Shown here one piece after another: positions 17,300-26,287 of a stretch of 64,000 nt of DNA (position 1 is its first letter; every line of letters begins with the position of its first letter). The stretch spans positions 1,054,001 to 1,118,000 of the forward strand of contig NZ_LT703001.1 in assembly GCF_900149705.1 (NCBI RefSeq). Direction: 5' to 3'. The position numbers and the translations under genes were made by a program. This stretch comes from Sphingorhabdus sp. Alg231-15. GTDB taxonomy: Bacteria > Pseudomonadota > Alphaproteobacteria > Sphingomonadales > Sphingomonadaceae. Below the pieces are notes generated by a model, which did not search any database, was not told where the DNA came from, and worked only from the letters and a program-made list of their open reading frames with translations.

Positions 17300-18055
17300 T
17301 TAAAGTGGATGAATGGAATGACCTCCGTCGATGACGAGCGATTGGCCAGTCATAAAATTACTTTGCTGTGACGCTAGATAGACAGCGATTCCTTCCATAT
17401 CTTCAAGTTTCCCAACCTCACCCGAAGCCGAGCGGCGCTTGCATGCATCCCGGAATATCTGCGGAGTATTGAGCGACATATCCGTTTCGATATACCCGGG
17501 CAGGATCGCATTGACCTGAATATTTGCTTTCCCCAATTCGATTGCCAGAGCACGTGTCAAACCGGTGACCGCTGCCTTAGTTGTCGAATAACCGCTGCCC
17601 ATTGGCATACCCATTATTGCAGCAGCAGAGGACGTGACGATTAACTTGCCGCCTTGTCCGCGTTCCAGAAGATGCGCAATTACCGGCTTATAGGTGTTTA
17701 CCACGCTGGTCAGGTTCATATCCACCGTCGCTGTCCACGCTTCCTCGCTGGTCTGGTGTAGCATACCTGCAGATCCGCCACCTGCATTGGCAAAACAGCT
17801 ATCCACTTTTTGAAATCGCTTTATCGTTTCAGCGAAAGCGGCATTAACTTGCTCAACATCGGTGACATCGCATGAAAACACGGCTGCATCACCGCCCATA
17901 TCAAGCAGTTCTTTCAATGCCGCCTCATTTTTCTCCGGGTTGCGCCCCCAGATTGCAACGGCGCTACCAGCTTTCACCAATCCTTTGGCCATCGCCAATC
18001 CCAAGCCGCCATTGCCGCCTGTCACCAAAGCGACATGTCCAGTTAAATCAAACAT
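17300..18055 (-). CDS. SDR-family NAD(P)-dependent oxidoreductase
   Basis: The protein is about 251 residues from MFDLTGHVALVTGG; the ATG at 18055 follows GGGGA. It has the Rossmann motif TGGNGGLG, NAGG, the catalytic serine in VTSSAAA, YSTTK (Tyr and Lys) and a C-terminal TGQSLVIDGG. A classical short-chain dehydrogenase of about 250 residues. Convergent with the TetR gene. The upstream region carries a copy of the putative cluster operator (18142-18171), which ties it to the lipoprotein pathway. Confidence 0.85.
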   Translation of the reverse strand: MFDLTGHVALVTGGNGGLGLAMAKGLVKAGSAVAIWGRNPEKNEAALKELLDMGGDAAVFSCDVTDVEQVNAAFAETIKRFQKVDSCFANAGGGSAGMLHQTSEEAWTATVDMNLTSVVNTYKPVIAHLLERGQGGKLIVTSSAAAIMGMPMGSGYSTTKAAVTGLTRALAIELGKANIQVNAILPGYIETDMSLNTPQIFRDACKRRSASGEVGKLEDMEGIAVYLASQQSNFMTGQSLVIDGGHSIHPL

Positions 18056-18385
18056 AAAATCAATCCCCACGCTGAATTGGCTGAGTCCCTCGATAGCCCG
18101 TGAGAAAATCACCAACGAAACAATGCATTACACGGCTTCATCGTTATTGTAAATAAGGTCAATAGTGATTGTTTTGCAGGCGAATGCCCCTGCCCTGATA
18201 CCAGCGCTTTCGGTCAGGCCGAAGCCTTTCCTCCCGCCTGACATGAGTAATAGCTGAGCTCAGAAATTCGTCGACCTAATCTGCGTCTACGACAGTGCCA
18301 GCGAAGTGACCGCGATGCGATATGGTCCACGGCAACCCGCGGCTTTGAGCCGTATGATATGTCAACTTCCGACAAACTCGATAAT
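18056..18385. other. Intergenic region with putative operator
   Basis: This 330-bp gap separates the SDR from the enoyl-CoA hydratase, both on the minus strand. It holds the motif at 18142-18171 (CGTTATTGTA ... GGTCAATAGTGATTG), which matches 20 of 30 positions of the motif in the promoter at 13497-13526. I see no gene in it. Confidence 0.5.
18142..18171 (-). promoter_or_regulatory. Motif copy upstream of SDR
   Basis: CGTTATTGTA is identical to the left part of the motif in the divergent promoter at 13497-13526, followed by a partly matching right half (GGTCAATAGTGATTG). 20 of 30 positions match overall. It lies about 90 bp upstream of the SDR start. Confidence 0.45.
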
Positions 18386-19147
18386 CTAGCTATAAACGGG
18401 AGTTCGCTTTTCCATCATCGCGGCCACGCTCTCCGCGAAGTCCGGCGAGTTAAGTTGGGCAACAAATAGTTTGCCTTCAGCATGCATTTGATCTGCGACT
18501 TTTTCGCGTTGATTGCGGATCAGCAATTTTGACTGTTTGAGTGCATTGGGAGCGGAGCTGGCGATATGAAGAGCGATCTGATGGACTGCTTGTTGCAATT
18601 CCGCATCCGGGTAAATCCTCGCAATCAGCCCGAAACGCAATGCTTCCTCTGCATCGAGTGTCCGACCCGCCAACAAAATATCATTGGCGACAGCCATCCC
18701 TACAGCAGCCGGCAGCAACAATGATGATGCGGCTTCCGGAACGAGACCCAGTTTGACAAAGGGTGCATTGAAAGTCGCGCTTCCGCCCGCATAGACAAGA
18801 TCACAATGTAACAACATTGTAAGACCAACGCCGATCGCTGGACCATTGACAGCTGCGATAACGGTTTTGGGACAATCCCTCACCGCAAATAAAAAGCGAG
18901 ATACTGGTGGTATTTCGTCCTTGCTCCCACCCCCAGTGGAGAAATCCTGCAAGTCGTTGCCTGCGGTAAACATGTCGCCATCACCGGTGATGACAAAGGC
19001 CCGCGCGTCATCGTCGTTGCCATAATCGGTAATGGCATCAGCCATTGCGGCATACATTGACTGAGTGATCGCGTTCTTCTTATCGGTGCGGGAAATAGTC
19101 AGGGTGGTGACCCGGTCTTCGGTTGAGATGATGATATCTTGATTCAT
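18386..19147 (-). CDS. Enoyl-CoA hydratase/isomerase family protein
   Basis: This 253-residue crotonase-fold protein has the CoA-binding oxyanion motifs FTAGNDLQDF (around residues 60-70) and NGPAIGVGLTMLLHCDLVYA (around 110-130). The second acid position is GLVPEAASS. Its start overlaps the stop of the MarR gene upstream as ATGA. It probably acts on an acyl-CoA ester in the cytoplasm; hydratase and isomerase cannot be separated here. Regulated by the co-encoded MarR protein by inference. Confidence 0.87.
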   Translation of the reverse strand: MNQDIIISTEDRVTTLTISRTDKKNAITQSMYAAMADAITDYGNDDDARAFVITGDGDMFTAGNDLQDFSTGGGSKDEIPPVSRFLFAVRDCPKTVIAAVNGPAIGVGLTMLLHCDLVYAGGSATFNAPFVKLGLVPEAASSLLLPAAVGMAVANDILLAGRTLDAEEALRFGLIARIYPDAELQQAVHQIALHIASSAPNALKQSKLLIRNQREKVADQMHAEGKLFVAQLNSPDFAESVAAMMEKRTPVYS

Positions 19148-19614
19148 TTCACTTTTCTTTCCTGAGGTTTTTTCAAGGACTGCGTGGCCACAATATCGTC
19201 GGCATTGTTGGCCAAATGCTCGAGAAATTTTTCGATAGTTGATTGTTCCTGCGCAGAGAATGTCGCGAGAATGTTGCTGTTGATCTGCTTCGTTCCGGGA
19301 AGAGTAGCGTTGACCAACTGGCGACCATGATCTTCAATATGGATTTCAAAGCTCCGCGCATCTGCGGCACTTTGCTGGCGGGAAACCAAACCTTTTTTGG
19401 ACATACGATCAATCAAACCCGTCAGACTTGACTTACCCATGTTCAATTCTTTGGCGATTGCTGAGATAGGCACCCCGTCTCGCTTCACGAGAATCAACAA
19501 TACGGCATGCTGCGATGACGTTAGGCCGACTTCCTCCCCGAGAAAGCGATCAGCCGCTCGGAACAAGGCGCTGTGCGCCTTTTGCATCAAATAGAAGATT
19601 CTCGGTTGTCGCAT
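19144..19614 (-). CDS. MarR-family transcriptional regulator
   Basis: This 156-residue protein has a winged helix-turn-helix around residues 40-100 (ISAIAKELNMGKSSLTGLID, then the wing SRQQSAADARSFEIHI). It leads a two-gene operon with an enoyl-CoA hydratase (ATGA overlap). A perfect inverted repeat with 18-bp arms spans its start codon and upstream region (19612-19665), the likely autoregulatory operator. MarR plus CoA-enzyme pairs often sense an aromatic or acyl-CoA ligand; the ligand is unknown. Confidence 0.88.
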   Translation of the reverse strand: MRQPRIFYLMQKAHSALFRAADRFLGEEVGLTSSQHAVLLILVKRDGVPISAIAKELNMGKSSLTGLIDRMSKKGLVSRQQSAADARSFEIHIEDHGRQLVNATLPGTKQINSNILATFSAQEQSTIEKFLEHLANNADDIVATQSLKKPQERKVK

Positions 19615-19665
19615 AATTTTATTTCGTATGTGAACTATATAGTACGTATACGAAATAAAATTATG
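19612..19665 (-). promoter_or_regulatory. Perfect inverted repeat at the MarR start
   Basis: The arms 19612-19629 and 19648-19665 are perfect 18-bp inverted copies (core TTTCGTAT/ATACGAAA) with an 18-bp spacer. The left arm includes the MarR start codon. The size and place fit an operator for two MarR dimers or a transcript hairpin covering the start. Confidence 0.65.
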
Positions 19666-19792
19666 GCGTCAATGGCGAAATTGAATAAAATCAGTTAGAA
19701 TATGAGGTACCCTTTGCTGCTGTTTCGTCAAAACAACCCACCAAAGCTAAGCCAGTCTTTTTTCCAGATCGTTTCCACTCTGCCAATCTAGC

Positions 19793-21544
19793 CTACTGCC
19801 ATTGCGCAATTAATTTATCATATTCGATGGTTACTGGCTCAGGCTTCTCATTCGCCAGTTTGGCTTTAGGTGATCCAGGTTGTTTCAACCAATAGGCTGC
19901 CCCTCGTTCTGCCCCAAGTCTTGGTCCGAGATCGCCCTGCAATCCGGAACGCTCCAGACGACTGAGAACACGTTCTTGCTGCTCACACAGTGAATCGAGC
20001 GCTGCCTGAGGTGTTTTTGTGCCCGAGGAAGCATCGCCAATATTCTGCCACCAAAGCTGTGCCAAGCGAGGATAGTCGGGCACATTTGTTCCGGTTGGCG
20101 ACCACTGGGTACGTGCCGGTGAGCGATAAAACTCCACAAGCCCGCCCAGTTTAGGCGCACGTTCGGTAAAACTGTCATGCTGGATGGTAGATTGGCGTAT
20201 GAAGGTCAGTCCGACATGGGCTTTTTTGACGTCCACGGTTTTCGAGGTGACAAACTGCGCATAGAGCCAAGCCGCTTTTGCCCGCTTGGTCGGTGTAGAT
20301 TTCATCAGTGTCCAAGCACCAGCATCTTGATAGCCCACTTTCATACCATCTTGCCAATAAGCACCATGAGGACTGGGCGCCATTCGCCACCGTGGCGTGC
20401 CGTCCTCATAGAGAACAGCAGAGGCGTCTTCGCCGACCATATTGGCGGTGAATGTCGTGTACCAAAACATCTGTTGCGCGATGGCTCCTTGCGACGGTAC
20501 CGGCCCTGCCTCTGAGAAGGTCATCCCTGCTGCTGATGGAGGTGCGTAGTCGGCAAGCCATTTGGAATATTTGGCCAGCGCATAGACAGCAGCCGGCGAA
20601 TTGGTCGCTCCGCCTCGAGCAATACATGACCCGACTGGTTGTGACTTATCGTTTACGCGAATGCCCCATTCGTCAACTGGCAGTCCATTGGGCTCCCCAA
20701 CAGACCCCATACCGGCCATCGACATCCACGCGTCGGTAAAACGCCACCCCAATGACGGATCCTTTTTGCCATAGTCCATGTTGCCGTAGACTGTTTTTCC
20801 ATCAATTTTCTTGCCGGTGAAGAATTCGGCAATATCTTCATAAGCTGACCAGTTGACGGGCACGCCTAGGTCATATCCATATTGCTCTTTGAATTCGGCT
20901 TTGATCTTCGGATCGGTGAACCAATCATATCGGAACCAATATAGATTTGCGAATTGCTGATCTGGCAATTGATAGAGTTTTTTGTCCGGGCCGGTTGTGA
21001 AGTCGGTTCCGATAAAATCAGGAAGATCCAGTCCCGGACTGGTCACATCACTGCCCTCACCCGCCATCCAATCGGTAAGATTGCGAACCTGTTGATAGCG
21101 CCAATGTGTACCGATCAGATCTGAATCGTTGACATATGCATCGTAAATATTCTCGTTTGACTGCATCTGCGTTTGCAGCTTCTCAACCACATCGCCTTCA
21201 CCGATAAGATCATGCGTGACCCGGATTCCGGTAATGGCTGTAAAAGCAGGAGCAAGAACTTTGGATTCATATTCATGAGTGGCAATCGTTTCGGACACCA
21301 CTGAAATTTCCATGCCTCTAAATGGTTTTGCGGCCGCCGTGAACCAGGCCAATTCGGCTTCCTGTTCTTCCCGGCTGAGACTGGACAGTTCTCCAATCTC
21401 TTCATCCAGGAACCGGCTCGCCGCGCCTGATGGATCGGACATGTCCACATCAGCCCGTGCATCATTATCTGCATCAGTTGAATCTGAACAGGATATTGCA
21501 GCCAGGCTCATGCAAAGGATTACGGCTGTTCGAATATGTCTCAT
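19793..21544 (-). CDS. glpV: Glycerol ABC transporter substrate-binding lipoprotein
   Basis: This 583-residue extracellular solute-binding protein matches GlpV of alphaproteobacteria. Characteristic runs include KPFRGMEISVVSETIATHEY, GEGDVVEKLQTQMQS and YVNDSDLIGTHWRY. The lipobox AISC (C19) predicts a lipoprotein, whereas many relatives are soluble periplasmic proteins. It would bind glycerol (or a related polyol) in the periplasm and deliver it to GlpP/GlpQ. Last gene of the operon in the order S-T-P-Q-U-V, which is the known glp ABC order in rhizobia. Confidence 0.9.
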   Translation of the reverse strand: MRHIRTAVILCMSLAAISCSDSTDADNDARADVDMSDPSGAASRFLDEEIGELSSLSREEQEAELAWFTAAAKPFRGMEISVVSETIATHEYESKVLAPAFTAITGIRVTHDLIGEGDVVEKLQTQMQSNENIYDAYVNDSDLIGTHWRYQQVRNLTDWMAGEGSDVTSPGLDLPDFIGTDFTTGPDKKLYQLPDQQFANLYWFRYDWFTDPKIKAEFKEQYGYDLGVPVNWSAYEDIAEFFTGKKIDGKTVYGNMDYGKKDPSLGWRFTDAWMSMAGMGSVGEPNGLPVDEWGIRVNDKSQPVGSCIARGGATNSPAAVYALAKYSKWLADYAPPSAAGMTFSEAGPVPSQGAIAQQMFWYTTFTANMVGEDASAVLYEDGTPRWRMAPSPHGAYWQDGMKVGYQDAGAWTLMKSTPTKRAKAAWLYAQFVTSKTVDVKKAHVGLTFIRQSTIQHDSFTERAPKLGGLVEFYRSPARTQWSPTGTNVPDYPRLAQLWWQNIGDASSGTKTPQAALDSLCEQQERVLSRLERSGLQGDLGPRLGAERGAAYWLKQPGSPKAKLANEKPEPVTIEYDKLIAQWQ

Positions 21545-21568
21545 TTTATTGATCCGTTCTTTTCTATT

Positions 21569-21841
21569 TTATACCCAGCGAAATACAATTGCTGCAAACA
21601 GACCGCAAATGATCAGCGCTCCATATTGCGGCACGTCGAGCAAGCCAATCCATGCAAGATTGATGAAAGCAGAGCCCAGCAGCGAGATGAATAGTCTGTC
21701 TCCACGCATTGTTTCAATGCCAAGCACCCCTACCCTGGGCGTACTCGGATATTTCATGTGCAATACACCCATACCTATCAGCAAGGCGCCAATGGACAGA
21801 AAAAATATTGCGGTCGGTAGTGTCCAGGCCATCCATTCCAT
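21569..21841 (-). CDS. glpU: DUF2160 small membrane protein of the glycerol ABC system
   Basis: This 90-residue protein has two or three hydrophobic segments and the DUF2160 core GVLGIETMRGDRLFISLLGS. It lies between the GlpQ-type permease and the binding protein, the usual place of GlpU in glpSTPQUV operons. Its exact role in transport is not established in the family. Confidence 0.87.
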   Translation of the reverse strand: MEWMAWTLPTAIFFLSIGALLIGMGVLHMKYPSTPRVGVLGIETMRGDRLFISLLGSAFINLAWIGLLDVPQYGALIICGLFAAIVFRWV

Positions 21842-21870
21842 TTAAGATATCTCTCCCATCTTCATCTTAT

Positions 21871-22722
21871 CTAGACACGGCCCAGCGCGAAACCCTTGGC
21901 AATGTGATTGCGGACGAAATAAATCACAATAGCACCCGGGATAATGGTCAAAACGCCCGCAGCAGCAAGCACTCCCCAATCAAGTCCTGATGCGGATACG
22001 GTCCGCGTCATGATTGCGGTAATAGGCTTTGCGTCCACGCTCGTGAGTGTGCGGCTCAGCAAAAGCTCAACCCAGCTAAACATGAAGCAGAAAAATGCGG
22101 TCACGCCGATTCCAGGTGCGATCATCGGTATGAAGATTCTCGTAAAAAACCTCGGAAAACTGTAGCCGTCAATAAACGCAGTTTCGTCAATCTCTCTTGG
22201 AACACCCCGCATAAACCCTTCCAATATCCAAACGGCGAGAGGAACATTGAACAGACAATGCGCCAAAGCAACGGCAATATGGGTATCGAACAAAGACACG
22301 CTGGAATAGAGTTGAAAAAAGGGCAGAGCAAAGACCGCTGGCGGTGCCATGCGGTTTGTCAGGAGCCAAAAAAACAGATGATTGTCTCCAAAAAACCGAT
22401 AGCGACTAAAGGCGTAAGCCGCTGGCAATGCGACAAGCAGCGAAATTACCGTATTAAGGGAGACAAATATGAAGCTGTTCACATAACCCATATACCATGA
22501 CGGATCCTCAAGGATGGTACGGTAGTTTTTCAGTGTGAAATTGTCGGGAAAAAGCGTGAAAGAGCTCAATATTTCAGAGTTTGATTTGAAACTCATGATG
22601 ATCAGCCAATAGATCGGAACAAGCAGGAAAACCAAATAAGCAACCATCACGACGGTCCCTAATCGACCTCTTTGCCTCGATCTTGCGACAGGTTTTGTAT
22701 CTGGGCGCATGTCCTCGCTCAT
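21871..22722 (-). CDS. glpQ: Glycerol ABC transporter permease GlpQ
   Basis: This 283-residue inner-membrane permease (binding-protein-dependent transport family, six helices) has the EAA loop at FIDGYSFPRFFTRIFIPMI. Its ATG overlaps the stop of the first permease gene by ATGA, so the pair is translated together. The protein forms the membrane channel with GlpP and is energised by GlpS/GlpT. Confidence 0.88.
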   Translation of the reverse strand: MSEDMRPDTKPVARSRQRGRLGTVVMVAYLVFLLVPIYWLIIMSFKSNSEILSSFTLFPDNFTLKNYRTILEDPSWYMGYVNSFIFVSLNTVISLLVALPAAYAFSRYRFFGDNHLFFWLLTNRMAPPAVFALPFFQLYSSVSLFDTHIAVALAHCLFNVPLAVWILEGFMRGVPREIDETAFIDGYSFPRFFTRIFIPMIAPGIGVTAFFCFMFSWVELLLSRTLTSVDAKPITAIMTRTVSASGLDWGVLAAAGVLTIIPGAIVIYFVRNHIAKGFALGRV

Positions 22723-23594
22723 GGCTTCGCCTCATCTTTGTCAACGGTTATCATGACCGTGTAAAACACGTAGGAAATGAGCAGAATGACCAGAAAATAC
22801 ATGAGCGAGAATGCAGCCGCTGGGCCGAGATCAAATTGTCCAAGCGCCATTTTCACTAGGTCTATCGAGAGGAATGTAGTGGCATTCCCGGGCCCACCTC
22901 CCGTAAGCACAAATGGCTCCGTATAAATCATGAAGCTGTCCATGAAGCGCAGCAAAATCGCAATCATCAAGACACCTCGCATTTTCGGTAGTTCAATGAA
23001 TCGAAAGACATTCCAACGGCTTGCCTGATCTATCATTGCCGCCTGATAATAAGGCTTCGGGATAGAGCGAAGCCCCGCATAGGCCAAAAGTGCGACCAAT
23101 GACGTCCAGTGCCAGACATCCATAATTATCACGGTAACCCAAGCATCAAATGCATTCTGGGAATAATTGTAGGAGATACCCAGATCAGACAGTAAACGAC
23201 CAAGCAAGCCAATGTCTGCACGCCCAAATACCTGCCAGATCGTCCCGACAACATTGTACGGGATGAGCAATGGCAACGACATTAGCACCAGACAGATCGA
23301 GGCTGACAGCCCTTTTTTCGGCATGCTCAGTGCCACCAGAATACCCAGCGGGATCTCGATCATAAGAATGATGAAAGAGAAGAGCAGCTGTCGTCCAAAT
23401 GCATCCCATAGCCGTTCTGATTGGAGCAGTTCTCGGTACCATTCCAGTCCGACCCAAAAAAAGATATTTTCTCCAAAGCTGTCCTGGAATGAGTAATTGA
23501 CCACTGTCATCATCGGAATGATTGATGAAAATGCGACAAGGACCAATACCGGCAGAACCAGAAGCCAAGCGCGTTGATTGACGGTCTTTTCCAC
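22719..23594 (-). CDS. glpP: Glycerol ABC transporter permease GlpP
   Basis: The protein is about 291 residues from a GTG at 23594 (VEKTVNQRAWLLVLP), which overlaps the stop codon of the ATPase gene upstream and sits behind GGGAGC; a longer ATG start at 23645 is less likely. Six membrane helices are predicted and an EAA-type loop (AAMIDQASRWNVFRFIELPK) is present. It works with GlpQ as the second half of the permease. Confidence 0.87.
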   Translation of the reverse strand: MEKTVNQRAWLLVLPVLVLVAFSSIIPMMTVVNYSFQDSFGENIFFWVGLEWYRELLQSERLWDAFGRQLLFSFIILMIEIPLGILVALSMPKKGLSASICLVLMSLPLLIPYNVVGTIWQVFGRADIGLLGRLLSDLGISYNYSQNAFDAWVTVIIMDVWHWTSLVALLAYAGLRSIPKPYYQAAMIDQASRWNVFRFIELPKMRGVLMIAILLRFMDSFMIYTEPFVLTGGGPGNATTFLSIDLVKMALGQFDLGPAAAFSLMYFLVILLISYVFYTVMITVDKDEAKP

Positions 23595-24694
23595 TAGGTT
23601 ATTGCTCCCTTGCCATGACCAATCGCTTCGGGATTCAAGCGCCAATCGTCACAAAAGATGCTGATATTAGACGGAGCAAACTCTACCCTGATCATGTCCG
23701 ATTCAATTTCGAAACCTTCATCAGCGGCGATATTGATTTCGACATCAAACACTGTTGCATTGACAAATTTATGTCTGCCAGCATCTTGAATGTGATTGAT
23801 CTGAACCGGCAACCCCTCCCCTTTGGTCAACCGGACAAATTCAGGCCGTATTCCCAAAAGAACGTCGCCCTGCGGGTCACCATAGTCATGCTTGAGATGG
23901 ACGGTTTCCCCATTTATATGAGCTTTTCTGCCAGCGACAGAGGCAGGAATGAAGTTCATGCCGGGAGAACCAATAAAATAACCGACAAACACATGCGCCG
24001 GCGTTTCGAAAAGCTCTTTCGGTGTTCCGATCTGTACAACCCGGCCGTCATGCATCACCACGACCTTCTCTGCGAAGGTCAACGCCTCTGTTTGATCATG
24101 GGTCACATAGATCATTGTGTGCCCAAATTCGCGGTGCAGCGTCTTGAGCTGAGTCCGCAATTCCCATTTTAGATGAGGGTCAATGACCGTCAAAGGTTCG
24201 TCAAAAAGAATCGCGTTCACATCATCCCGAACCATACCGCGTCCGAGAGAAATTTTCTGCTTCAGGTCAGAGGTCAGGCCTCGTGCCTTCTTATCAAGGT
24301 CCGCTTCCAGTCCGATCATCTGCGCTATACGTTGCACACGCCCAGCGATATAGTCGGCTTCCATGCCCCGGTTGCGCAATGGGAATGCCAAATTCTGCCC
24401 AACCGTCATCGTGTCGTAGACAACCGGAAACTGGAAAACTTGCGCAATGTTACGCTCGGCTGTTGAAGATGCCGTCACATCCTTGTTGTCAAATAGAACA
24501 TGTCCACTCGTTGGCGTAAGTAGACCGGAAATAATGTTGAGCAATGTTGTTTTCCCGCACCCGCTGGGACCCAACAATGCATAAGCTCGTCCATCCTCCC
24601 AGGTATGATTGACCTCCTTGAGTGCAAAGTCAGTGTCTTCACCTGGATTGGGGTGATAGCTATGCGCTAGGTTTTTAAGTGTCAGGGATGCCAA
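23594..24694 (-). CDS. glpT: Glycerol ABC transporter ATP-binding protein GlpT
   Basis: This 366-residue ABC ATPase has Walker A GPSGCGKTT (near residue 42), Walker B ILFDEP, the D-loop and the H-loop histidine in VTHDQTEAL. The ABC signature is degenerate (LTSDLKQKISLGRG in place of LSGGQ), which suits the GlpT member of the GlpS/GlpT heterodimer. The C-terminal third is the MalK-like TOBE region. The gene is 2 bp from glpS. Confidence 0.88.
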   Translation of the reverse strand: MASLTLKNLAHSYHPNPGEDTDFALKEVNHTWEDGRAYALLGPSGCGKTTLLNIISGLLTPTSGHVLFDNKDVTASSTAERNIAQVFQFPVVYDTMTVGQNLAFPLRNRGMEADYIAGRVQRIAQMIGLEADLDKKARGLTSDLKQKISLGRGMVRDDVNAILFDEPLTVIDPHLKWELRTQLKTLHREFGHTMIYVTHDQTEALTFAEKVVVMHDGRVVQIGTPKELFETPAHVFVGYFIGSPGMNFIPASVAGRKAHINGETVHLKHDYGDPQGDVLLGIRPEFVRLTKGEGLPVQINHIQDAGRHKFVNATVFDVEINIAADEGFEIESDMIRVEFAPSNISIFCDDWRLNPEAIGHGKGAIT

Positions 24695-24696
24695 AA

Positions 24697-25794
24697 CTAT
24701 ATCCCCGACTTTTCAGGTTTGTGATCAGGTGATGCGACTAGATTTCCATCCTTATCAAAAAAAAAGATATTTTCGGGGTTTAGGCAAATTTTCAACACTT
24801 GCCCAACCTCAAATGTCTGCAGCCCGGGCATCAGACCAATCCATCGCTCATCCATTGCATTGACATGAATATATGTGTCCGATCCGGTAAGCTCTGTAAC
24901 AACTAGCTCTGCTCCAAACTCAATGGAGCCAGACTGGTTGTCACTCATTTCAAGATGATGGGCGCGAAATCCGGCCCGATATTCACCATTGGGCAAGCTA
25001 GCCAAATCCTTATTCAGCTTCGTTAATTGCCCATCCGGAAAGTGCACGCCTGCGTCATCCTTCTGTACTGAAACAAAGTTCATCGGCGGGTCAGAATAAA
25101 CCCGTGCGGTGGTTTCATCTACGGGATCGCGATAAACATCCATGGACGGACCATATTGCGTCACCCGTCCATTCCAGAGGGTTGCGGTATTTCCGCCAAG
25201 CAACAGCGCCTCTTCCGGCTCCGTTGTTGCATAGACAAAGATACTGCCGGAAGCTTCAAACAACCGCGGAATTTCAAAGCGCAGCTCCTCTCGCAACTTA
25301 TAGTCCAGATTTGCGAGAGGTTCGTCCATTAGGACCAAGCCCACATCTTTTGCCAAAGCGCGGGCCATCGCGCACCGCTGTTGCTGTCCTCCTGATATTT
25401 CGTCCGGTTTTCTATCGATAATAGAAGTTAGCTGAAGCAGTTCAGCCATTTCCTTTACTTTAGCATCAATCTCCGAAGAGGATTTTTTCTGAATCCTCAA
25501 CGGCGATGCGATATTGTCATATACCGTCATCGAAGGATAATTCACGAATTGCTGATAAACCATCGCAATATCACGATCCTGCACCCGTTTTTTGGTAACA
25601 TCAGCGCCTTCCCAAAAGATTTTGCCGGTATCGGGCCTGTCGAGCCCTGCCATGAGACGCATCAACGATGTTTTGCCGGACGATGTCGGACCGAGCAGGA
25701 CGTTCATCGTGCCCTTCTGCAATTCCAGGTCAGTGGGATAAATATGCGTCTCGCCATTTGATATTTTTGAAACGCTCTGAAGTCGCAGGCTCAT
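24697..25794 (-). CDS. glpS: Glycerol ABC transporter ATP-binding protein GlpS
   Basis: This 365-residue ABC ATPase has Walker A GPTSSGKTS, a canonical signature ISGGQQQR, Walker B VLMDEP and a TOBE-type C-terminus. The H-loop region reads VYATTEPEEAL, so the usual switch histidine is replaced by Thr. Together with GlpT, which has the histidine but a poor signature, it suggests an asymmetric ATPase pair. First gene of the operon, preceded by GGGGAAA. Confidence 0.88.
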   Translation of the reverse strand: MSLRLQSVSKISNGETHIYPTDLELQKGTMNVLLGPTSSGKTSLMRLMAGLDRPDTGKIFWEGADVTKKRVQDRDIAMVYQQFVNYPSMTVYDNIASPLRIQKKSSSEIDAKVKEMAELLQLTSIIDRKPDEISGGQQQRCAMARALAKDVGLVLMDEPLANLDYKLREELRFEIPRLFEASGSIFVYATTEPEEALLLGGNTATLWNGRVTQYGPSMDVYRDPVDETTARVYSDPPMNFVSVQKDDAGVHFPDGQLTKLNKDLASLPNGEYRAGFRAHHLEMSDNQSGSIEFGAELVVTELTGSDTYIHVNAMDERWIGLMPGLQTFEVGQVLKICLNPENIFFFDKDGNLVASPDHKPEKSGI

Positions 25795-26287
25795 CTGGTT
25801 TCCCCAGAAGGTACGCTATCAGGTTGGCCTATTTCGGTTTTCGCCAGATAGACCGCCATTTTGAACATCTTTTCTCCCGATAACATTATGTATCGCCATT
25901 TCGAACGAATGGTCGACAATAAAGCTATGGCATCAAATGAAGCACAAGGCATATAAAAAATCCATCCCAATCGGATCATCAATGTGATCGTAAATATTCG
26001 CACAAGCGTAAGGGTACTAAGTTAGTGATAGGACTGACGTTTCCCCGTCTGGCTGAATTTGCGGCCAGTACAGCTAGTGTCTTACTCCGCGATGGCTGGT
26101 TTAATGGAGCGGAACTATTAATACCGGACCGAAATCGAACCTTCGCCGAAACAGAGTGTGAAAGGCCTATGTCGGATTTAGGCGCAAAAAACAGACATAA
26201 CATTTGCAAGCATTTGCCGCACATTATAGTGCTGAAAGCAACGAAAGCGTGTCTTGCGGGACAACAATTTTGAGGAGCAGCGTTGAT
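25795..26287. promoter_or_regulatory. Divergent control region between glp operon and phosphatase gene
   Basis: This 493-bp non-coding stretch lies between the glp operon and the PhoX-type gene. Two near-identical direct copies, CGCCATTTTGAAC (25854-25866) and CGCCATTTCGAAC (25894-25906), lie 40 bp apart upstream of glpS. The second contains TTCGAACGAA, a small inverted repeat. They may bind a glycerol-responsive regulator; the evidence is only repetition and place. I see no gene here. Confidence 0.45.

Noticed and set aside
25791-26003. A 70-residue minus-strand frame ending at the glpS start with an ATGA overlap
   Set aside because: No recognisable domain. The region looks regulatory, so I left it as intergenic.
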